A stretch of 64,000 bases of DNA from Trileptium ribeirensis. Taxonomy: Eukaryota > Nematoda > Enoplea > Enoplida > Thoracostomopsidae. Location of the stretch: positions 1 to 64,000 of the forward strand of contig JASANE010017365.1 of NCBI GenBank assembly GCA_030248225.1, read 5' to 3'. Under the pieces are notes generated by a model that was not told where the DNA came from, searched no databases, and was given only the letters and a program-made list of their open reading frames with translations. A program made the position numbers and the translations under genes. This document shows positions 48,901 through 60,900 of the stretch, one piece after another (the first letter of the stretch is position 1; every line of letters starts with the position of its first letter).

Positions 48901-51900
48901 GACTCGTAGGCTGGTGAAAGAATCTATAGAATGTTTATAATTTCACATTTTGGTCATATATTCCATGAATAAAATACTGAAGCAATATAGTATTGATACA
49001 TATAGCATTTAAAATTAAAATTTTTTGGCCCATGTCACCTTTAGGGGCCGGACGTTATAGTTAGAAAAAAGAACAGCTTAGAGTGGGGGATCCGGGGGCG
49101 GCAGCCCCCCGACCTAGGTTTATGCTAAGTACATGGCTCATATAGGGACCTTAGCTTAGGCTAAGACTAAGGCTTACGCTTAGTATATCGAGAACGGCAT
49201 AGCATGCATTTTACTTTCGCCCCTAAAGGTTACATTGCCATTTTTTTTATAATAGCAACGGAGGCAGAGGCCGACTTTTTTCCCATTTGTCAGACTGTGC
49301 ATTGTAAACTAATGCTTCACTGCTCAGATACACTCTGATCATAGTAAATCGCTTTGCAAATCCGTACGTTGGAATCCTTATAACCAATTTGACACATGCG
49401 GTAAACTCTTCGGTTTCAGCCGATTATAATTTAGGCAAAACAAAACGTTACTCATAAATATGGTAATGTTGACACCTAAATTTGTCGTACGCAGTGGCTG
49501 AGATCTGTTCATAGGCGACGGGGACTCCTGGCAATCTCATTTTGACATGTAAGGCGGGATGCGCGGACGCCTGCTCATCTGTGTTAACATTGTTATAACA
49601 TTCTTTATAACAACTTGTTGCTATCTGAAGTGAATATCTAGCTTGGTATCTTCATGTGCGCATGAATCAGCTATTATGAATACACTTGCGTTGGCTATTG
49701 GACCAAATTAAGTACTTAAAATGGCACTGTTTTAGCCAACAAGACAACAGTGGAACATCAATAATTGTTGTTTGTGGTTCCAATGTTTAACCATATTACT
49801 ATTAATTGTTGCGAATGCTTTGTTTAAGACGTGATGTTGGTCCTTGTTTTCCCGTTGCAACACGGCAGGGACACACAGTATGCCGGTCAAAATATTCGAA
49901 ATTGATTTTTCCATTAATGTTTTGATCTACAAATATCAAGTTACTCCGTCTCGAAAGGCGTACAGGAGATAGACTTCGTGGAATTAGCTTCCTATATTTA
50001 ATCAGAAGAGCTCTGTAATTTCTGCATTTTAGAAATGCATCAATGAGTTAGCTGCTAAAATACATGGTTCAAACATATTTGCCAACCACATTTGTATCCA
50101 ATATTGAGTTTCATTATTTGCTGCGGCAGCAATATCTAAGATATCAGGCTGTCTTGGTTAGTGGTCCTAAAATCAGTACAGATGCGGATTCTGACATAGG
50201 GATAAACCAATTACGCAAAATGAAATGAATTGCATGGTATTAACAAGCGAAACACTTTGATGAAGTTGTGCGAACAAAAAGTCGGGAAGGTTAGATTTTT
50301 ATAGTTTTATGTTGAGCGGAATAATTTAGTGCTAACTTAGATGAGCGAGCGAAGAACGATATCAAACATACAAAGCTAGTGGCATATCATTTATTTATAG
50401 TTACTGCTTTTTTGATTAAGGTGTCGCATGCGTGCGCTTACAAACAACTTTCAGTACCTGATGCTAGAGTGTAGTTGAAATTGAGTTCATTTGATTCGAA
50501 TCGTTCTATCCAACCTTGTTTTCGGTATTCGGGATCCTGAAAATTTTTCGCAAAATTTTTTCGGAGAACAGGTAAAGGTTAAATTAAATAAATTAAAAGT
50601 TAATTGCCAATTGAGTTTGAGATCATGTGTGATTAGTGTGTTTATGCCAACTTATCTGTAAAGAAATAACATTATCTGAAAGATAATTAACGAAATAGAA
50701 TACGAGAGATGGTTTCAATTAATATCAAAAGGCACTATTGACTCATTCTTACTGTAGCGACGAGTAAACTGAAATGTGCACTTTATAGATTCCTTACGGT
50801 ATGTAAGCTTTAAAAGACATATTGAAACTTAAATACTAGAATGTGCTGAAGCTCCGTTTACCCATTTGACGCCGAATTAGTTTCTGTATCAACCAATGTT
50901 TGATAAACTAAAGCTAGCACCAGGAATCGAACCAGGGTTGTTTGATAGGAAGCACAAACCACTGACCGAACTAGGAGATGTTCCTTGGGTTCTTAAATTA
51001 CTTTGATATGTAAGGGAATAACAGCGTACGTGTACATCAAACTCAGCCAACGCAACACGTGATAACGTGAGGTGGTGCAGTTTGGAACCATTGTTCGTGA
51101 AAGGGCAAGAGAGCGTAGTTAACTACGAACACCCTAAGTTGCATAAGTTGCGAGTGTTCATCCAAATACTTTGAATAACTTTAATTAGTTCTGTCACTTT
51201 TATTCACTGCTGGAGCACGTCTACATATTTTTACGCAAAAGCTCCGACTATGAATGTCTGACCTTCGATCTGTAAAAGAAATTCACCATGAAGATTAAAG
51301 TGATCCTAGGTAATTGGCAAAACACCCAAACAACTAGTGGATAAATCATCAAACAGATATTAACCATGTCATGCCCGAATTGATTTGTATTTTGTGCAAT
51401 AATTGACAAACTCAAGCCGGGATCGAACGCGGGACGTGCGGAAAGTTGCGTGGTGACCACTGAGCTATCTGGCAGCTGTTGTTATGTTCTTTAAGGAGTC
51501 TCACAAAGCTACCGAATAACAACGCACGTGCAAACGTACAGCATACGACAAACATAGCAAACATAAGGATTCACAACGTGCCTTATCTTCATTTGAACCT
51601 AGTGGGAATGAAAGGATAGAACATCGTGCCAGATTTTGCTATGTAATAACTTTAACTGATTAAAATAACGTGTCGTAGTATGTGTTGTTGTCAATTAGAA
51701 ATGTCAGTTATTAAGGCGTTAATATAAACGAGTTTTAGCAAAAATTAATCACACGTTTTATGTATATATCAGTAAAGACGTTTAAATTTCAAATATTTCC
51801 CCTGCAAATGTTGCCACTACATAATGGATCAAAAACTGAGAACCTTTCAAAATACGAGTGGTGCACCATTTTCATGGATCAGATGTATCATAATCTGTAT

Positions 51901-54900
51901 CAGAGGTTTTTTATCATGACGTTTGTATTTGTGACATTGTAATAACGTCTGCTGTTTTGTATTTTATTTCTACCGCCAGGGGTCCGACTTCCGTCATGCC
52001 GTTTTCGCAGTACGTCATGCCAGGAATAGGATGTCTTAGTAAAATTTCTTCGCGGATCTCGTCGCCGAAATGTGCTGCACAGACGGAAGCCAACAATTGG
52101 TGAACTAGAGGTGCTACACGAACAGGACACACTGGAATTTTTCGCAAATTAAGTTTCAACAATATGAAATCAACATAAATGTAACACACATATACGTTGA
52201 TGGGCAACGAACTACATTTAAAATTAAAATACATGCTTACTGACCATTTAACAAAGCGCAGTTGTCATGCCGTCTTGATATGCTAAGCATTAAGAGCGTT
52301 CCTTTTCGACCTGCGGCATGACAACAAGCATTGCACCGTGTATAGGTTAAGTTGGGTTTTCTGAACCGTAGTTTATGCAGCAGGAGGAGAGCCGCATACT
52401 ACGGATCAGTTAAAGCTGTGAACCAAATAGTTTCGGCTAATGTTTTGGACGCAATAATGTGGAAGTAAGTCTACATGATCCCGCTAAAATGAGTTTTATA
52501 ATTCGGAATCGATAAAAACTGCTGACACAGAAAACTGCTATGACACCTTTCTCTTAAGTGAAGCACCAATCAAACATACTTAATTTAAGGTTAGTTTTGT
52601 ATACCCATGTTTGGTTGGTCAATATTTCTCGTATGGTGTAAATGCCAATGGTGTAGTTAAAGACAATTCATGAAGTTATATCGTCGGATGATAAGAAATT
52701 AGGATCGGATATATTTGTTCCCTTCAGTCAAAAGATTACATGCCGTCGCACTCGTAAGAAAATGGCTACATGCGCTTGTGTCGTATCATTGAAACGTGTC
52801 CAACACAAAAATGCCAATAGCTATCCAACAAAATTCTATACAACATTTATGTTTCTAAGTCGAGCTTTCAGAGTTATTTGAAAACAAATCGTTTAATACT
52901 GTATGTAGTTTAGCACAAGGAAATTGCGATTCTTAGCTACGGCTACAACCATACTATATGGCTAATCCATATCGAGCAAGCACGAGTCCATTGTAAACGC
53001 CGCATCGTAGCGCGTAACATTAAGAATGTATCTGATTGTAACATTTACCATTTCTACCTTAATACTATAATTTTACAATTAGTACCATCAAAAGTGCATT
53101 AAGGAAGAGTATGACGCTCGCTTCCCTGCACTCACATGTTAGCCCGTGTTTGATGATATGGGCGTTTTGGTCGGACCTCAATTTCTGGGGGGACGGTTCA
53201 TAAGCAGCTGCTCGTAAACCGACCCCCCAGAAATTGGGGGGCGACCCCCCAAAAAACTGGAGGGGTTCGAGCTACCGCAGAAACTGGGTGGGGGGGTCAG
53301 TCCGAAAACGCCCGTATCATCAAACATGGGCTAACATGTGACTGCAGGGCAGCGTCATACTCTTCCCTAATACAGTCTTGGTACCTCGATTTGACTGTTT
53401 TTTTGCAACAGACATGGATAAATTATGCTTGGGTATGGCTGGCTAAATCGTCTGTATTTATCGTATTTCCTAGGCATCCTTGTCTTTTGATATTTTGTTT
53501 TGAATTGAGGTTGGATGGCGATTTTTTCAACATGATTTTTAATAAATCTCATTTATTTGTACTGAAATGAAAATAGCTAATGTTAGATCTATCATATAAG
53601 TATGAAGCGGAGTTGTGCGAGGCATTTTAAGAGAAACAGCATGACATTCGTATTTCCACACAAACAGTTAAGGCACGAAACGACGCATTTTGCACGAAAC
53701 ATCGAATCGATGACGTCGGTGCTCATTCTACTTGGTCTTAACAGATGGCGGCACACGCCAGAAAAATGTATATCCAGGACCGCAGCCATTTGCTTTAACG
53801 GGGCTCAATTATGAATCCAAGTCAAATCTGGGTAACATTTATAGTATTGTTACCTCGTGCTCAAATTCATCGCGATGGCACTCGGGCGATATGTCCCTAC
53901 GGTTTCGCTTCATCAGTATTGCAACAATTACGATGTTATCGCCGTTTTCATTGCTCCAGTTGTTTAGCTGCGCTGGCGTTAACTGCCATGACTGACAGCC
54001 TGAATTTATTCGCTTTAACGTTCGTCCGTTAACCTAAAAGATATTTATGCTTTTACTCATCAACAGTAGCAAGCAATTTGCTGTCACTCAATGGCTTTCA
54101 AGTTCATTTATTTTGTGGTGAATGGGCTATAACAAGAGTGTATATTTGACGAATACAACACTTCCCTGCACTTTAATATAAAATGTAAAACCTTGTTAAA
54201 TGCAATGGGCGTCTTTGCCTTTTATCTTTACCTCATCTCGCGGTGAAGGGGTGAAACATAGGGAGCCTTTCAATTTTGAATCTGATTTCTCTCCCCATCA
54301 ACGAATAAGTGAAAAATGCCCACTATATACCGGGTTAATATTAGAGTTTAGGAAACAGTTGCTTTATATTCTCTCAGTGATGATCAGTTAAGAAGTAACA
54401 CGTGATTTGAAAATTCTTGCGAATATAATTGTTAAAAGGAAAACGATTTTTGAAATGTCACTCTGTGTTTTCTTTCGATAGGAAATGATAATATTGGTTT
54501 CTAACTGAATTAGCAAAAAGTGCATTATGGTGCAAACAGTATATAGCTAGACCATATTTTGTTGACGCTCCGGCATCTCAGGGGAGGTAGAGGCCCTCGG
54601 AAAAGGGAGGTGCTCCAGGGGATGCAGAAAAAATTAAAGACACCGTCCCCTCCCGCGCCGAGGAATGATTTCTGCCAATTTTACCCCATTTTTGCCAATT
54701 ATTACCTAATTTTTATCGATTGTTACCAAAATGTTCTACACGCAATTGGAGCACGGGGGAAGGGGTCCGAGCCCTCAGGGGGTAGCCCCCTGCTCTTCTG
54801 CTTGAGCAGTACTATAAACTTAGAATAGTCAGTGGCATTTTGTTGCAAACGAGTCTAGTCACACTGTAGTTTGGGATTTGACACAGTTATAAAGCTTTCA

Positions 54901-57900
54901 ATAAAATTTGTTATGACACTATGTGTTGTCTAAAAATATGAGCATTTTTCTTTTCATAGGGTCGTTAAGTAGTTGAAAAAAAGCTAAAAGAAGTAGTTAC
55001 GTACTCCATGAAACGAACCATAAGCCGTAAAATTACAGGTAGTATGTTGTCTTATCGCCAAGGTGTTGACTATGCAGTTTTCATTTTATGCATCAACGTA
55101 TGAGTCTGAAATGAGCTCAGCAATTTCGCTTGAAAAGTTAACCGGATATGCATTTAGGCACTCACTATAAAGTACATAAAGCATAATTTGTTCTCCATAA
55201 TGAGCTCAAACCAATCTTATAGCTGGAACAGGTCAAGAGACTGTAATATTTTCGTGTATTTGGGCCCATATGAAATCCGTTTTGACCCAGCCCTGCAGTG
55301 TAAACAATGAAAATGGTACCACAGCGCAAGATTATATAGAGGAATAATTGCTCTACAAATTGAGAGCAATGAAACCCGTATAAACCGAGCACTTGCATAT
55401 ATATTGCTGTTTTCGAGTATTCTTGGCATAGTGGGTCTGTTTTGATCCAAATATTATATCCTGGGATAGCCGAATAGCAAAGGAATTTAGTGACTTATCG
55501 ACGCTTCTTTGCTCTAGAAAACGAATCCCATTTGACTCAGATATCTACACCAGTTGTCGTGATATAATAAATAATGTGATTTCCCGGGCCACTTCGGGCC
55601 TCGATCAATGTCTCTTCGGGCAACTTTTTTCGGGGGAAACAAGTTAGAATCGGGATTCGCACCTAACTAAAAGGGCCCGAATAGAGATTTCAAGCTTTCA
55701 AATGAGCTATCCGCACAGCTAAAGTTGAGTTATGCCTGTCAGACTAAAACCCCAACAACGGACGTTGTCAAATTTCACCACTATTCCGGCTAGTAAGAAT
55801 TATTCGTATCACTCGTTTCACTCAGAATTCAATACAATCCGTGTACATCGCTGAGTGATTCACTCGTGAGTACACAGTCAGTTTGGTGTGTTCAGCATAG
55901 CATGACCTCTAGCTCATTGGGTTTGGTCACACGGTTCATTATAAAACCTCACATAATGCCAAACCAGTTAAACATCTCTGTAAGATTACCTCAATAGACT
56001 AATTTTCGGACTCTCAAACACTGTGACACTCGATCACTAATCCGTTTATAGACAGAATTCAGGGCCTATATAAATAAATGCGCCCGGATGGAATTAAATG
56101 AATGTTTATACTGTTTTAGTTTAAAGCCGTTTTGAAACGGACACAGGTGTTAAAGAACGCTGAGGACATTTGGCGCAAATAATCATTTCTATGACCGCAA
56201 CGAAATTTTAAATGTCATTACTCTTATGCCAAGAGACCATGAAACAGCGCCACGTAACCGAAAATGAAATACAATATTTAACCGTTCGTGCAGCATTTAC
56301 CATAATATGTGTGCACTTAAGGCCGAATTCTGTCACATAGCCAATTCCGGCCGTGACAAAAGGTGCTGCCAAATCCTTCCCTAAATACATGAAATAAAGA
56401 GTTAATCTATGCTAGTACATTTGTACCACCCGGGAGCGGCTATGTGTCACGGTTAGATAGCCCCGACGGACTACTTCTATATGAAAACGATACTATTGTA
56501 GCTGGAAGGATGTTCTGCGGCTATACAACCATATGTATCGGAAATTTTCCTTTTCTGGTGATTTCCAATTCTCGACATATATCTCTGGCTTCTAGAGACG
56601 ATTTCAGCCCTCTTGGATTTACTATTAGCTAATATATTCATAGTTCGGCCAAAATAATGTTCGCGGTTACACAAGGTTGGCTTCAGAGCCGTGACAGACT
56701 GCGACAAAATTCGGCCCTGCCGCACACATCTTATTAAGGTAAATGATGCATAACGGTGCCACGCTATCGTTGCGCTAAATCACAGATTTAATTTGAGATT
56801 TAGAATTTCAGTTTTTTAAGGGCACTATACTCTTACCATAAAACAACATTTCTCCCAACGACAGCCTGGGTTAACGAACTGCTGGTACGAAACGACATCT
56901 GTATTCCTATTTATCACGTCAATAAATCGCATCCCAAAGACTTACTGCAATTTCATAGGCCACTAGTTTCCATTGATAATAACGAATGTCGCCTGGGTCT
57001 ACCGGATTCGTTGCTCGCATGAACACAACTGGTCTTTGCCACTCAATTTTGACAATGCCGTGTTGGTCGTAGCCGGTTAAATAAACCTGAAACATTTGTT
57101 TCTTTAGTATATTTTACCCTAATCCCAATACATTATTCAATAGTATTATTGACGTTGAGTTTTGAAACGTAGCCTCCGTGTCCTGCGAAAATTATATCGA
57201 GCAAGTAATCAAGCGTTAAATGTGGTTTTAAAGACCTTGCACACAATAGAACCTCATTTTTCTCAATTACCACCGTTAAATTGTTGAATTACAAAGCCTA
57301 GTGGTGTAAGTTTGCTAAACCATATTTTTCCGAACCATATTTTCCAGGGTTCATAGAAAGGACACCAACTATCAGGTCGCCAAAAACAATGAGATGAAAA
57401 CTGTAATAGCAGCCATCAGTGAACCATCTGCAGCTTCCTTTACCTCATCGGTTATTGACCACCTAATATAATAGCTGGCTTCATTGATACGTCCCAAGCC
57501 TAAATTTTCCTTCGATACATGTGAAACGTGAAAATTTAAATACCGCTTACTTCAACGCGATCTAATACGACAGACCTGATCCGCACTTCGTTTGACCCGA
57601 CTGCCATCTTTAATATTATTTTTGGGATAAAGCTATTTGATCATCCTCAAATTGACGTAGCATTGGTTGCCACTTTATTTATTTTTAGGTTCCAGGTATT
57701 TGGCTTAAGTCTGAGTTTGGTTTTATCACTATTTATCAAAACATAGGAATTCACAAAACAAAGAATAGATGTTTCGAAAACTAAAAATTTTCTAACACAG
57801 CGACCACATTTTCTGTTAGCTAAAGACACTGCAACTTAATTTTACAAACAGCTCTTAAAACAAGACATAACATCCTGTTTGTAAGTTTTACACAAAGCTT

Positions 57901-60900
57901 CTCTACATCTGAGTTTGCATAGAGAGTTTGTATCAATTATTGGGAGTCATTGCGCACTGCGTCAGAGCTATTTTTAAGTTATATTGCCAGACTGATTCTT
58001 ACGTGTTTTCAATGACCATAATAATATCTAACCTTAAATTGTGGAAGATCAGGTCTCGTACACTGCAATAACGGATCGCTTGACAATTGAACAGACTGAT
58101 ATTTGTCATCTGCAAACTTGTCTTCATTTAGATATATCTTGGCGTTTACAACAGCCTCGACGCTAATTCTGTACAGGACTCCCGATATAAGGCCATCTAA
58201 AACATTTTAGTACACTACTGGTGAATACGCTGAAAAATTCATTGTTTAATGGGACCGACATTTCGGTTGAATATTTCCACAACTATTTGCTTCACAAATA
58301 TTGCTTTGTGTTGAAAACAGTTTTACTTGAAATGGTCTTGCGTTGGTTTGTTGGTTGGTTGGTTGGAGCTAAACGGGTATAACTGGCCGTGGGTTCGACT
58401 ACCCTACTTAATCAATACCCTTTGCGAGCTACCGAATTATATATAACACTGTTAGCTTAATAATTGCAGAGCGCCTTACAATTATAAGTATTTGTTGTGA
58501 AATATATCTCAAGCGCGGTGACAACTGTTCGCGTGAGAGCGCGCTATCCTGTCTTAGTTTTAGCCTGCTGTAATTTCAGGCCAAGTAGTGACTATGCTAT
58601 TAAAGATTAAGTTCGGGGCCTCGCGGCTCGACTGACTTTTATGTTTGTAGCTTAGACGAAAATGTAAACACTACAATTTTGTCTAATAAGTTCACAGCCG
58701 AATCCGTACATCAATGCTTTCAGAGAATCAAAACGTCCCAAGTCCTAAGATTCCATACTCGCACCCAGATAGCAATATCGGCACACTTTGTTGAAAACCT
58801 AACAAAGATGATAGTGCCCCAGGTGTATTGCAGTCATCTCACTAAATGTGTGTTCACATGACATCCCTTTGCTCATAATTTGAGCTCAAAATTTAAAAAA
58901 AATAAAATATGGCCAGTAACCCAGCTTCAAAATTTGATCTGAACTTGTGAGCTCAAATTTTTGAAAAAATATGGCGAGTAACCCAGCTTCAAAATTTGAT
59001 CTGAACTTGTGAGCTCAAATTTTTGAAAAAATATGGCCAGTAACCCAGCTTCAAAATTTGATCTGACATTTTGTGCTCAAAATTTTAAAGTTCGCTTTTT
59101 GTTCCTTGGTTGGCTATAAGATGAGCTGTTCTATACGAAAAGTATGCCATTGTATGCGTTCTGATACGAGGCTTCAGTAGAGTAACAGGAGACTTTAAAC
59201 CCTACAAGAGACAACGAAAAAGCAGTAAATACAATCGGGATTAGTCGATGAGACAAACATTGGATACATCATATATTAAAAATGTATTGAATAATAAGCA
59301 AAGAAAATACGCGTCACGAAATCATAGAATCTATTGCCTTCAATTGAATCGGTGGGTTGTTTTATTGTGGATAATTTAAAAATTTTCTCGTTTGGCGTTA
59401 CGGCTGTAAAATCGTTCATTCTACTCGCTTGAATTTTCATATTTCTGTGGAGCATATTTTCTTCCTTATACATAATTATTAGCAATGACTTTTCCTATTG
59501 TGACACATGACGACTGTGGATCTAGTTGTAGCTGTTGAGACATGGTCTCGCCGTTTGGATATTCGCCCGGTTCTTTCCATTCTATCCATCGAACAATTTG
59601 AGATCGTAAGACGTTTTCACCGAAAACGCATGGCGGAGTCCAGGCGATGCGAAGCTCGTTAGTCCCACGGTTTACCTTAAAACAAGGCTTAAAGTTGTCT
59701 TAATTTCTTAATAATACATAATGTATCCGAATATCAAGGAAGAAGTTTACACTGTGTTTTCATTTTTACGGTTAGTTGAAAGTTGAAATTGAAAATTTAT
59801 AGCTCAGAGACAGACAGATATATTTATTAGATGGAAAGTACATCGATAACTAAAAGCCCAGCTCTACCTTAAAAGACCGGGAGATGCCAATGTTAAGCGA
59901 ATGAAATTAAGTGAAATTGACACTTTATTTAATAGCAGATACATATTAGTTAATTCCTGTTAAACTATTTTAAGGTGTTATGTTTTCGGCCTACGTGCTC
60001 AAGATACGAGGTCCAGCAGGGTAGTCGGGACATCCGAGTGAGGATCGGCCTTCGGCCTACCTATGCGGGCCACCCATTCGAGGGCGGGAGCGGGTTGCGG
60101 CATCTATGGGTTCTGCGGCTGAAGCGATGCCAGGAGACAGGCTCGTGCACCTACCTTGTGTCTGCGCCTCGCGCGCAGAAGCGGGTTCCACGTTTCATGG
60201 AGGTGAGGGGTGGCCCCAATACCCGCCTCGATGAGCATGTATGATGTTTTATGCTTTATCGAAGGTTGTATTTCCGGGCATTTGTTGGATAAAACGCTAT
60301 TTATATTGTGCTTTTAAGAGAAATCTAAGATTTTGAATAATGAAACTGGTCCTGTTTTTATTTATGAACTGGTTATCGGAAAGTAGACACCAAATGTTCG
60401 GCAGTTGCATTTTCTTGGAATATGTACTATCCAATCGAACTTGTTAACCTCTCGATGGCCATATAAAAATTGAATCGGTTTTGCATTGAGCTGCGTGTGC
60501 AAAAAAAATGATCACGCATGTGACAGAATAGTGAGCTAGAGAGAGCTTTCTGTACTTTTTCATGAGCTAATGTACCACCAACGGGAAAGAGTAATCCACG
60601 TTGCCTGAATTATGTCATTGTTACTCCGGGAGCAATTTTTTGATGCCATGCACCAAATTTTTAGTACATCCGTACCAAATTATTAGTACCAAAGTCTCAG
60701 TGTTATAAGCATTAACCAGTTTGACAAAAGACACGTGATACTAAATTATTTTGTGTTTTAGAACCTACTAAGATTCTATTCAAGTCGTAGAATTAAAAAT
60801 CTGACGCCCTAGAGCGACATGGCGATCAAGCTATAAAATAATTATAATCTTCTTTTATAGCTGGTTAATAGCATTGTATGTTTACAAAGCCCGACCGTTG

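Noticed and set aside
55165..55450. Two overlapping 77-codon minus frames in intron 8
   Set aside because: No FnIII pattern, no good splice signals in phase with the neighbouring exons.
56444..56725. Opposed frames upstream (minus sense) of exon 8
   Set aside because: Both strands are open by chance; neither joins the exon chain in phase nor shows a domain.
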